A program made the translations under genes and the position numbers. This document shows, one piece after another, positions 50,299 to 58,150 of a DNA stretch of 64,000 nt. Under the pieces are notes generated by a model. The model had not been told where the DNA came from and did not search any database. It saw only the letters and a program-made list of their open reading frames with translations. The first letter of the stretch is position 1, and each line of letters starts with the position of its first letter. Source of the DNA: Paenibacillus mendelii (GTDB taxonomy: Bacteria; Bacillota; Bacilli; Paenibacillales; Paenibacillaceae); NCBI RefSeq assembly GCF_024498075.1, contig NZ_JANHOF010000014.1:122636-186635 (forward strand). The letters are read 5' to 3'.

Positions 50299-51300
50299 TC
50301 ATCCCTTTAAGTTTACTGTTTTACGTTCATGCTTCTCGAAATAAACCACTTCCTCGTAGCCTACCTCTGCTGCAAGATCCGCTGCTTGGTCCAGCAGCGT
50401 TCCGATATCGTCCGGGAAGTGTGAATCGGAGCTAAGCGTGATCGGAACGCCATGACTGTGGATGACACGGAGGAATGCAGGACTGGGGCACATCTCTTTG
50501 ACGGGATACCGGTAAGCAAGCCCCGTATTGATTTCAGTTGCCACATCGGCTTCTTTCATGGCAGCAGCAACTTCCTCATACATCGGAAGCAGCGCCTCCT
50601 CGTTCGGCCGGTAATTGAATACCTTTAAATTATCCGGGTGCGCGATGATATCGAACAGCCCACAACGTATAGCCCCAAGCAGATGATCGAACAGATTGCG
50701 ATACAGAGTAACCAAGTCTTCACCCGCAAATTTATATTCCGTCTGAGGGTTATCGAATCCCCAGCCATCGATGAAATGGACGGAACCGATGACGAAGTCC
50801 AGCTCATATTGGCTTAGCAGCGCCCCCAGCTCTTCCTCCCCGCCTGGGAAGTAATCCGCTTCGACACCCAGCGCTATTGGATAGCCTTCCTCCTGCAAGG
50901 CTCGGATCGCTGCCAAATATGGCTCTATCGAGCCCGTGCATACGCAGTCAAGCCAATAGCGCTGCAGTTGACCCAATTCGGAGTCATCGATGATCATATG
51001 ACGCTCATAATAGGAACGGAATTCATCGAATCGATAGAGGTGGTCGACAATTCCGAAGCGTTTAATGCCGAGCCGCATTCCCCGCTCCAGATAAGACGTA
51101 ATCCACTCCTTCGAGAAGCAGCCGCGCTCGATGCGCCTCGATAGTTTCTCGTTTAATTCCTCCACCCATTCGAGCGAGTGGGACCGGCTTGCAAATCCTC
51201 CGGCCTCCTTCTCCAACGTCTCGATAGCCTTGGCCGTTCTGCGAAGCCATTCAACGGAATAGGGCCCTTCTTCCAAATGAAAATGATGATCGACAATCAC
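50299..51300 (-). CDS. PHP-domain phosphatase (histidinol-phosphatase-like)
   Basis: A 333-residue metal-dependent phosphoesterase. The first PHP motif is VDHHFHLEEG at the N-terminus, followed by GIVDHLYRF, LGVEADYFPG, FVIGSVHFIDGWG, DIIAHPDNLK and ITLSSDSHFPDDIG in the order of HisK/HisJ-type enzymes. The GTG start at 51298-51300 overlaps the upstream deoR stop and lies seven bases after AGGAGG. No his genes are near and the operon partner is a DeoR repressor, so the substrate is more likely a sugar phosphate than histidinol phosphate (inference). Confidence 0.85.
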   Translation of the reverse strand: MIVDHHFHLEEGPYSVEWLRRTAKAIETLEKEAGGFASRSHSLEWVEELNEKLSRRIERGCFSKEWITSYLERGMRLGIKRFGIVDHLYRFDEFRSYYERHMIIDDSELGQLQRYWLDCVCTGSIEPYLAAIRALQEEGYPIALGVEADYFPGGEEELGALLSQYELDFVIGSVHFIDGWGFDNPQTEYKFAGEDLVTLYRNLFDHLLGAIRCGLFDIIAHPDNLKVFNYRPNEEALLPMYEEVAAAMKEADVATEINTGLAYRYPVKEMCPSPAFLRVIHSHGVPITLSSDSHFPDDIGTLLDQAADLAAEVGYEEVVYFEKHERKTVNLKG

Positions 51301-52076
51301 ACTTGTTCCTCCTCGTCGGCGATTAATAGTTCGATTTCTTGGCTGCCTAAAACTTGGATCCACTCATCCGGACAACCTCTATCGGAGATCAGAACGCTAA
51401 TATCCTTGAGCGGACATATATGAGCGAATGTTGTCTTGCCGAACTTGGTGTGATCGGCTAACACAATCGTTTCGACGGCCCGCTCCATCATCTTCCGGAA
51501 TATATTAGCTTCGTTCAGATTGTAATCCGATATGCCGTCTCTCAAGGAGATACCGCCGGCTGCAAAGAATGCTTTGTCTGCTTTTAATTGATTGAGCATC
51601 CATTCGGCCAGAGGGCCGTTAACGGATTGCTGGCTAACATTCACTTCGCCGCCAATAAAGATAATCCGGCCTGGAAACTGCTCCATGGCCAGGCGCATGA
51701 CCGCAGCGGAATGTGTGATGATCGTCACGCGCTTCTTGTTGCTCAGGTAGGGAATCATCCCGATTGTCGTCGAGCCGCTGCCAATCATGATGATGTCGCC
51801 GTCCTTCACGAGCGAGGCGGCTAATCGGCCGATCTCCTGTTTCTCTACGACATTAAGGAGCGATTTCTGTTCGAAGGGCGGCTCCAGCGAATCATGCTTC
51901 ACAGCTCCGCCATACACTTTCTTTAGCTTGCCCTCTTTATCAAGCCGATCCAAATCGCGCCGAATCGTTTCCGCCGAGACATTTAATTCTTCTGCCATCG
52001 CAGGCACTTGAACCTTCTCTTCCTTGGCGAGCTGGTCCAGAATCTTCTTCTTGCGTCCTTCATAAGACAATGACAT
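51297..52076 (-). CDS. DeoR/GlpR-family transcriptional regulator
   Basis: A 259-residue regulator. The helix-turn-helix is VQVPAMAEELNVSAETIRRDLDRLDKEGKLKKVYGGAV, and the sensor domain has IMIGSGSTTIGMIPYL, GGEVNVSQQSVNGPLAEWML and VLADHTKFGKTTF. It leads an operon with a PHP phosphatase and MgtC and overlaps the former. It is clearly distinct from the DeoR of the neighbouring sugar operon. Confidence 0.92.
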   Translation of the reverse strand: MSLSYEGRKKKILDQLAKEEKVQVPAMAEELNVSAETIRRDLDRLDKEGKLKKVYGGAVKHDSLEPPFEQKSLLNVVEKQEIGRLAASLVKDGDIIMIGSGSTTIGMIPYLSNKKRVTIITHSAAVMRLAMEQFPGRIIFIGGEVNVSQQSVNGPLAEWMLNQLKADKAFFAAGGISLRDGISDYNLNEANIFRKMMERAVETIVLADHTKFGKTTFAHICPLKDISVLISDRGCPDEWIQVLGSQEIELLIADEEEQV

Positions 52077-52365
52077 CTTTCACAACCACCTATGCTTTTG
52101 TTCGCTTGAGAAAGACATCCTCTCACGAAAGATCATGTACCATTCTATTAAAGAATGTCCGGTACGATTACACCCGTTTCGAATCAACAAACTTTCACGA
52201 CCGTGTCTTGGGATTCTTGTGACTTTATGTGGTTTTAGTAAATATTAGCTTAGTAATGACACTGTAGTCAACAACAATCTTTGCATATGTTAAGTTTGTT
52301 TACATTTTACCCTCATAATGCATTTATCCTTTGTTCTAGTTACCCCACTCTATGAAGCCGCAAAC
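52077..52365. other. upstream region of the deoR-PHP-mgtC operon
   Basis: About 290 bases holding the operon promoter (minus strand TTGACT at 52266-52271, 18 bases to TAATAT at 52242-52247) with a long leader of about 160 bases. Several TTTGTT/AACAAA motifs (for example near 52190 and 52303) might be DeoR sites. No gene is evident. Confidence 0.5.
52242..52271 (-). promoter_or_regulatory. promoter of the deoR-PHP-mgtC operon
   Basis: TTGACT and TAATAT on the minus strand are separated by 18 bases. Confidence 0.55.
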
Positions 52366-52391
52366 AAAAAGAACGCTATATAAGCGTTCTC
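52366..52391 (-). terminator. terminator after the UlaG-like gene
   Basis: AGAACGCT and AGCGTTCT pair around a five-base loop with TTTTTG after it on the minus strand. Confidence 0.8.
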
Positions 52392-52433
52392 CGGTAACAC
52401 CGTTAAAAGGAGCTGGATGATATGAACACACGA

Positions 52434-53306
52434 TTATTCCTGCATGAATGCGTGCGCCGAGACATAGACAAACCGTTCCCCGCGCGCCATCACATGACAC
52501 TTCTGCTCCGGGAAGAATTTGTACGAATAATCCACGAAGTAACCGGGATTTTCCGCATTCCCTGCAAAGATATCGTAATGAAGGGGAATAACCGTCTCCG
52601 TACCGATCTCATGGGCCAGCTCAGCCGCTTCGCGATAATCCATATTGCCGATAATGCCGCGGCTCGTGCGGAAATAATCGCGCCCGTTAATCGGCAGCAT
52701 CGCCACATCCGGTTTATGGCCGCGAAGAAGCTCCGCCAGACCGGGGTAGACGATTGTGTCCCCTGCGTGGTACAGCGTAACCCCGTTAAGCTTTATGATA
52801 TAACCCACATACCGGTGGTTTCCCTGTTCGTCTTGCTCCAATGCTTCATGAGCCGCTGGAATCGCTTGAATCCTCAGTTTGCCGCTCGCTAGGGGAGAGA
52901 GCCAGTTATTCGTATCGGCATCCGTAACACGGGTACGGTCGATGCCAAGGCTCAGAAGCTTATCCCGGCAGGCTGCCGGAGCCATGATGAAGGCATCGGG
53001 ATTCTGTGCACCCAGCACAGGAACAGTGCCTTGATCCAGGTGATCTTCATGCTCATGGGTGATTAGGCAGGCATCGGCGTTCGTGATGTCCTCCGGTGCA
53101 ATCGGCGCTGGATAGGTACGTACCGCGCCGGCTGTTTTCTCGAGATAATCGGATACGTAGGGATCAATATATATGGTCACGCCATCCCCTTTAACAATTA
53201 CGCTTTCTTGACCTAAGAACCAGATGGCGAGACATCCGTATGGAACCTCCGTCGCATTCACTTCCTTGATCAATACTTGCCCGCTGCGATTTGTCTTTAT
53301 GCCCAT
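52434..53306 (-). CDS. MBL-fold metallohydrolase (UlaG-like lactonase family)
   Basis: A 290-residue metallo-beta-lactamase-fold protein. The metal motif is THEHEDHLD near residue 85; further ligands lie in PAAHEALEQ, YHAGDTIVYPG and VIPLHYDIF. The layout resembles UlaG, L-ascorbate-6-phosphate lactonase, but no ula genes are near. The start at 53306 follows GGAGGAG by eight bases. Substrate unknown. Confidence 0.82.
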   Translation of the reverse strand: MGIKTNRSGQVLIKEVNATEVPYGCLAIWFLGQESVIVKGDGVTIYIDPYVSDYLEKTAGAVRTYPAPIAPEDITNADACLITHEHEDHLDQGTVPVLGAQNPDAFIMAPAACRDKLLSLGIDRTRVTDADTNNWLSPLASGKLRIQAIPAAHEALEQDEQGNHRYVGYIIKLNGVTLYHAGDTIVYPGLAELLRGHKPDVAMLPINGRDYFRTSRGIIGNMDYREAAELAHEIGTETVIPLHYDIFAGNAENPGYFVDYSYKFFPEQKCHVMARGERFVYVSAHAFMQE

Positions 53307-53363
53307 CGAAGTGACTCCTCCCATTCAAGGATACCTGTATATTCCATCCCCATTATAGTATCT

Positions 53364-54470
53364 TTACTTTAGCCGCAGCAAACGGTCGTCCGTATTCCCC
53401 GGATCGCCGCGCCCGTCCGTGTTGTTCGTAATGACATATACCATGCCCTTGTGAATTTTAACGTCCCGCAGCCTCCCTTCGCTTGTCACCATGACTTGAC
53501 TTGAGCTTGCATCCGGCGAGAAGCGGACGAGTGATTGCCCGCGCAGACCGGTAACGAGTATTTCATCATGCTCATTAATTGTGATACCGGAAGGAGCCAG
53601 CGTATCGTTACCCGTATGAAAAACAGGCGTGATCATGCCTTTCTTCTTCTCGTCACCGATAATTTCAGGCCAACCATAATTTCCGCCTGCTTCAATTCGA
53701 TTCAGCTCATCATGGCCCCCGGGTATGGAAGATGGGCCGTGCTCGGCGCTGATCAACTCCCCCTTCGAATTCCATGCCAGCCCTTGCGGATTCCGATGTC
53801 CATACGAGTAGACGAGAGAATCCGGGAATGGATTGTCTGACGGAGCCGTACCATCCATCGACATACGAAGAATTTTCCCCGCAAGACTATTCAGATCCTG
53901 TGCAAGCTTCTCACGTGACGCATCTCCGGTTGTCGCATACAGGTGATTGTCCGGTCCGATCGCAAGACGGCCGCCATTATGCACGGAAGCCCCGGGAATG
54001 CGCTCGAGCAGCGCCTGCTTCTCTGTCCAGCTGCTTCCGTCCGCTGCCTCCTCCAGCAGAACGATGCGGTTATATTCATCGCCTTTATCTTCATAGGTAT
54101 GGTAAGCGTAGGCCTGCTTCGTCTTGGCAAAGTCCGGAGCAAGCACAAATCCCAGGAATCCACCCTCGCCAATTTGCTTAACTGGCTTATCTAGACTTAC
54201 CGTTTGCCGCTCCAGCTTCCCATCCGCTATCTTCGCAATGGTTCCTTCCCGTTCACTTACATAAATCGTATCTCCGGCAAAATCAATCGCCCACGGCGAC
54301 TGCAGCCGCTCGGCAAGTGTATCGTAACCGGACTTCCCCTTTCCCTCGGAGGTAACGGCGCTGCCGCTTCCCACTTCCACCGGGATGGCCTCTTTCTTCT
54401 GCGCGGGCGTACAGGCTGCGCCAACGAGCAGCAGTACAGCAAGCATCGAGATAAATAGGATTCGGTTCAC
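53364..54470 (-). CDS. PQQ-dependent-type sugar dehydrogenase, predicted lipoprotein
   Basis: A 368-residue exported protein. The N-terminal helix (ILFISMLAVLLLVGAAC) ends in a lipobox-like cysteine at residue 20. The six-bladed propeller has LQSPWAIDF, GEGGFLGFVLAPDF, HNGGRLAIGPDNHLYATTGD, SYGHRNPQGLAW and GGNYGWPEI, the pattern of soluble glucose dehydrogenase (GSDH). Members of this group (for example YliI) oxidise aldoses using PQQ; whether this organism makes PQQ is unknown. A GTG start follows GAGGAGG by eight bases. Confidence 0.85.
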   Translation of the reverse strand: MNRILFISMLAVLLLVGAACTPAQKKEAIPVEVGSGSAVTSEGKGKSGYDTLAERLQSPWAIDFAGDTIYVSEREGTIAKIADGKLERQTVSLDKPVKQIGEGGFLGFVLAPDFAKTKQAYAYHTYEDKGDEYNRIVLLEEAADGSSWTEKQALLERIPGASVHNGGRLAIGPDNHLYATTGDASREKLAQDLNSLAGKILRMSMDGTAPSDNPFPDSLVYSYGHRNPQGLAWNSKGELISAEHGPSSIPGGHDELNRIEAGGNYGWPEIIGDEKKKGMITPVFHTGNDTLAPSGITINEHDEILVTGLRGQSLVRFSPDASSSQVMVTSEGRLRDVKIHKGMVYVITNNTDGRGDPGNTDDRLLRLK

Positions 54471-54507
54471 TGTGAATGCCTCCTCTTCCTTCTCCGAGCA
54501 AAATATA

Positions 54508-54540
54508 GAAACAGACTAACCGCTGAGGGCTAGTCTGTCT
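54508..54540 (-). terminator. terminator after queF
   Basis: ACAGACTA and TAGTCTGT pair around a 12-base loop, with TTTCT following on the minus strand. Confidence 0.7.
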
Positions 54541-54582
54541 GTTCGGACGTTGGTGTTTGTCTATCAGTATATCACAGGATGC

Positions 54583-55080
54583 TTACCGGTTATCAACCTT
54601 CTCGGGATACAAATCATGATTCATTAAACGGTGCTCCGCCATCTGTTCGAATTTGGTCCCCGGCCGTCCCCAATTGCAGTAGGGATCAATCGAAATCCCG
54701 CCTCTCGGCGTGAACTTCCCCCACACCTCGATATATCTCGGCTCCATGAGCTCGATCAGATCATTCATAATGATATTCATGCAGTCCTCATGAAAATCGC
54801 CATGGTTGCGGAAGCTGAACAAATACAGCTTCAGCGACTTGCTCTCGACCATCTTGATATCCGGAATATAGGAGATATAGATCGTTGCAAAGTCCGGCTG
54901 CCCCGTTATCGGGCATAAGCTCGTAAATTCCGGACAATTAAACTTTACGAAATAATCGCGGCCTTGATGCTTATTATCGAATGATTCCAGTATGGCCGGG
55001 TTATATTGAAAGGAATAGGTCGTGCCCTGGTTGCCCAGCAGCGTCACACCCTCCAGCTCTTCTTTGATTCTGCCTGTCAT
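54583..55080 (-). CDS. queF: NADPH-dependent 7-cyano-7-deazaguanine reductase QueF
   Basis: QueF reduces preQ0 to preQ1, the base inserted into tRNA for queuosine. The 165-residue unimodular enzyme has the catalytic cysteine in FTSLCPITGQPDFATIYISY, and the NADPH motif ESKSLKLYLFSFRNHGDFHEDC. It overlaps queC by four bases (ATGA). The pair is controlled by a preQ1 riboswitch. Confidence 0.95.
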   Translation of the reverse strand: MTGRIKEELEGVTLLGNQGTTYSFQYNPAILESFDNKHQGRDYFVKFNCPEFTSLCPITGQPDFATIYISYIPDIKMVESKSLKLYLFSFRNHGDFHEDCMNIIMNDLIELMEPRYIEVWGKFTPRGGISIDPYCNWGRPGTKFEQMAEHRLMNHDLYPEKVDNR

Positions 55081-55742
55081 GATTGTTCGCTCCCTTCCTT
55101 AGCTGCCAGATAGGCATCCAGCCCTCTGCGCCGAAGCTGACAAGCCGGGCATTCACCACAGCCATCGGCAGGAATGCCATTATAGCAGGTGAGCGTCTTC
55201 GTCCGAACGAACTCGAGCGCACCCAATTGATCGGCCAGCTCCCACGTCTCTTCTTTGTTCAGCCACATGAGCGGGGTTTCGATGACAAACGGGTAATCCA
55301 TCGATAAATTTAACGTGACGTTCAGGGACTTCACGAACACATCTCTGCAGTCGGGATAGCCGCTGAAGTCCGTTTCGCATACGCCGGTTATGATATGCCG
55401 TGCCCCGATTTGCTTCGCCAACACGGCTGCAAAGGATAGAAACAGTAAATTCCGCCCGTCCACGAATGTGGATGGCGGCCCGTCAGGCTTGACCTCAATG
55501 GCGATTTCATCGCGCGTCAATGCGTTCGGAGTCAATTGGCCCAGCAGCGACATATCCAGCACATGGTGCTTGATGCTAAGCTCACGCGCGATATCTGCTG
55601 CGCAATCCAGCTCCTGCTTATGCCGTTGTCCATATTGGAACGTCACCGCTTCCACCGTGTGAAACCGTTCCATTGCCCAGAACAAACAGGTTGTGCTGTC
55701 CTGGCCGCCGCTAAACACGACGATTGCTTTCTCTTGCTTCAT
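55077..55742 (-). CDS. queC: 7-cyano-7-deazaguanine synthase QueC
   Basis: QueC makes preQ0 from 7-carboxy-7-deazaguanine using ATP and ammonia. The 221-residue protein has the PP-loop VVFSGGQDSTTCLFW at the N-terminus, the QYGQRHKQEL helix, and a zinc cluster of four cysteines in TCYNGIPADGCGECPACQLRRRG. It is the first gene after the riboswitch. The preceding enzymes QueD and QueE are not in the window. Confidence 0.95.
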   Translation of the reverse strand: MKQEKAIVVFSGGQDSTTCLFWAMERFHTVEAVTFQYGQRHKQELDCAADIARELSIKHHVLDMSLLGQLTPNALTRDEIAIEVKPDGPPSTFVDGRNLLFLSFAAVLAKQIGARHIITGVCETDFSGYPDCRDVFVKSLNVTLNLSMDYPFVIETPLMWLNKEETWELADQLGALEFVRTKTLTCYNGIPADGCGECPACQLRRRGLDAYLAAKEGSEQS

Positions 55743-55765
55743 CTGTCTCAGGTCTCCTTACGCAC

Positions 55766-55797
55766 AAAAAAACGATAGCCAAGGAAGGGTACCGTTT
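55766..55797 (-). terminator. expression-platform terminator of the preQ1 riboswitch
   Basis: ACGGTACCC and GGCTATCGT form the stem, followed by seven T on the minus strand. CTAAGGAA of the aptamer 3' end can instead pair with TTCCTTGG inside the hairpin, which gives the switch. Confidence 0.75.
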
Positions 55798-55836
55798 TCC
55801 TTAGTATTTTTATAGAGGGGGGATCGCGAACCTCTC
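55798..55836 (-). promoter_or_regulatory. preQ1-I riboswitch aptamer
   Basis: On the minus strand AGAGGTTCGCGATCCCCCCTCT is followed by ATAAAAATACTAAGG, matching the preQ1 class I aptamer: a short P1 stem (AGAGG/CCTCT), a C-rich loop, an A-rich tail and the conserved CTAAGG that forms the pseudoknot. Binding of preQ1 would favour termination. Confidence 0.88.
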
Positions 55837-55911
55837 CCGGACCCGCGCTGCAGCGGCTTCCGGTCTTTATTCGATTGAACGTCTCGTAGTATACCATATC
55901 AGGTGCGAAAA

Positions 55912-55938
55912 CAAAAGTGGAGCCTCCTGGGCTCCACT
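55912..55938 (-). terminator. terminator after the S41 peptidase gene
   Basis: GTGGAGCC and GGCTCCAC pair around a five-base loop, followed by TTTTGTTTT on the minus strand. Confidence 0.8.
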
Positions 55939-55966
55939 CCACTCGCCTTATCGATCCTCGAACGCT

Positions 55967-57922
55967 CTATTGCTGCCCCTGCAGCCGCTGCTTCAAGACA
56001 TCTTCCGCCTTCTGCAGCTGCGTATCTTGGGTAGAAGGAGCTCCGGGTAAACTTACCTCGTAATTGGGAATAATTCCCTTCTTATGAATCCAATCACCAT
56101 TAGGAGTGAGCCACTTCGATTCTGTGTATTTCACCGAAGAACCGTCTGCGTAGCCCTGCGTCGTCTGCACGACACCTTTGCCATAAGTAGCAGCTCCCAC
56201 AAGGACGGCATCCGCTGACTCAGAGAGCGCTGCCGCCAATATTTCCGCGGCGCTTGCCGTTCCATTGTCGGTTAATACGACGATTGGCAGCGGCTTCTCC
56301 ACATCGTTCTGTGTGACATATACCACTCGCTGTCCATTACGGTATTCCAATTGAAACAGCGGTTTCTGGTTCGGCACTAATTCATTGGCAATTAGCAGAG
56401 CCGAGCTCATCAGCCCGCCCGGATTTTGCCGGAGGTCTAGAATAAGACCCTTCATCCCCTGCAACTGTAATGCCGTATACAGCTGATGAAATTCATCGGT
56501 AGTCGGTTCAGACATACGGGATATGCTGATTGTGCCTATTGAATCCGATAGCATCTGACCGGCTACCGTCTTCTGGATGATGGTATCGCGCGTGACAGAT
56601 ACCGTTAGTTTGCCATCCGTACCGGGACGCTGGACGACGAATTCAGCAACCGTCCCTTTGGGTCCGCGGATAAGCGCGGCCAGCTCATCACTGCTCATCC
56701 CCGCCACATCCTTGCCATTCACCTGAAGGATGATATCGCCGGTTCTGAGCCCCGCTTTCTCGGCAGGAGAGCCCGGCAAGATCCCGCTAATAACAAGTGC
56801 GCCGTTCTGTTCCTTAAGCGTCGTTCCGACACCTTCGAAGGAGGAAGTAATTCCGCTGTTGAAGCTCGCGGCCGCCACCGGATTCATGTAGACGGTATAT
56901 GGATCGCCCAGCGATTTCAGCATGCCGTCAATCGCCCCATTCACGAGCGTCTCCTCATCGACGACGGTATAGTAGTCATATTTCAAGGCTTGATACACGC
57001 TCCAGAGCTTGCTCCATTGTCCCGTACGATTCAAGCTGTCCTGCTTGTCCGAAACTACGTAAACGAAGGTAGCTAGCCCACTTTCATTCGTCACGTACCA
57101 GATCCCGCTTCCCGCAACAGGGTCGCCGTATACGGCCGCATTCGCTGCAAGCGGAATGATCTGACCATTGAGCAGCGTCAAGGAATCCAATTGTTTCGCT
57201 TCGGATGAAGATGCCTGCTTGAAGCTGCCCACAATATCCTCGTATAGCCGGATCGCAAATGCCGTATTGTTCGTCGCCTGTTTCGTATCGAAGCGTCCCG
57301 TAGAAGGATTCAAGGGAACATCTGCAAGCAGCTTGACGATTAATTCGGCAACGTAGGATCTCGTGGCATTGGTGTTGGGCTTGCTGGCAGCGGAGACAAG
57401 TCCCAGATGATGATTCTGGTCCGCCAAATAGTAATTCACATACCACGGCTTGCCGGCTTCAGTGCTTTGGCTTTGCCGCATACCGATCGAATTCATGAGA
57501 ATGGCGACTGCCTGCGCGTTCGTGATCAGCTTGTCCGGCTCGAATTTCCCCTCCCCGGTGCCTTGAATCCACCCCTGATTGACGGCGAAATTAATGTAAC
57601 CCGTCACCCAGCCGGATACGTCATTGAACGCGGTCTTCTCGGCGGCCTGCTTAACTGCCTCGCTCTCATAGCCCTTCCCTGCCACCAGCATCGCAACAAA
57701 CTCGGCTCTAGAGATTGTCTGCTCCGGCTTGAAGGATTGATCTGCATAGCCTTTAACGAAGCCCATATGCTGCAGCAGTAAGATCTGGCCAAGCGCGGGC
57801 GAGCTGCTGATGTCCTTGAAGGGAAGGGGGGCTTCTGCGGCTGCGCCATGCGTGGTTAAGGGGTTCATGAATAACGCGGCCGCTAGAGCCAACGTCCCAA
57901 GTGTTCGTGAAATCTTTCGCAA
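55967..57922 (-). CDS. SLH-anchored S41 family (CtpA-type) peptidase
   Basis: A 651-residue exported protease. The signal peptide (LGTLALAAALFMNPLTTHG) is followed by three SLH repeats (residues 35-210: FKDISSSPALGQILLLQHMG, FNDVSGWVTGYINFAV, and a degenerate third around YYLADQNHHLGLV). A central linker leads to a PDZ domain (GVGTTLKEQNGALVISGILPGSPAEKAGLRTGDIILQVNG). The S41 catalytic part has LILDLRQNPGG, the nucleophile serine in DNGTASAAEIL and the lysine in ATYGKGVVQT. The SLH domains would tie it to the cell wall. Most CtpA proteins lack them. Confidence 0.9.
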   Translation of the reverse strand: MRKISRTLGTLALAAALFMNPLTTHGAAAEAPLPFKDISSSPALGQILLLQHMGFVKGYADQSFKPEQTISRAEFVAMLVAGKGYESEAVKQAAEKTAFNDVSGWVTGYINFAVNQGWIQGTGEGKFEPDKLITNAQAVAILMNSIGMRQSQSTEAGKPWYVNYYLADQNHHLGLVSAASKPNTNATRSYVAELIVKLLADVPLNPSTGRFDTKQATNNTAFAIRLYEDIVGSFKQASSSEAKQLDSLTLLNGQIIPLAANAAVYGDPVAGSGIWYVTNESGLATFVYVVSDKQDSLNRTGQWSKLWSVYQALKYDYYTVVDEETLVNGAIDGMLKSLGDPYTVYMNPVAAASFNSGITSSFEGVGTTLKEQNGALVISGILPGSPAEKAGLRTGDIILQVNGKDVAGMSSDELAALIRGPKGTVAEFVVQRPGTDGKLTVSVTRDTIIQKTVAGQMLSDSIGTISISRMSEPTTDEFHQLYTALQLQGMKGLILDLRQNPGGLMSSALLIANELVPNQKPLFQLEYRNGQRVVYVTQNDVEKPLPIVVLTDNGTASAAEILAAALSESADAVLVGAATYGKGVVQTTQGYADGSSVKYTESKWLTPNGDWIHKKGIIPNYEVSLPGAPSTQDTQLQKAEDVLKQRLQGQQ

Positions 57923-58072
57923 TGCGTCATCTCCTGTCGAATGGTACCATACATCGTTTCATTGTATCGAATAATCTCTTATTCTACCATACTGCTTTCA
58001 TATGAAAGAAGAGTTGGTCGAGCTGTTGCTGCGGAACGCTCTATTCCAATATAGGAAGGCATATAAGCTCAC

Positions 58073-58118
58073 GAAAAAAGCAATGCCAAAAGGTCTGCTA
58101 AGCCCTTCTGGCATTGCC
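58073..58118 (-). terminator. terminator after the discoidin-domain protein gene
   Basis: On the minus strand GCAATGCCAGAAGG pairs with CCTTTTGGCATTGC around an AGCAGA-type loop, followed by TTTTTTC. Confidence 0.85.
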
Positions 58119-58150
58119 CATGCATCTCTTCATTTCATGGAAAAGTCTCT

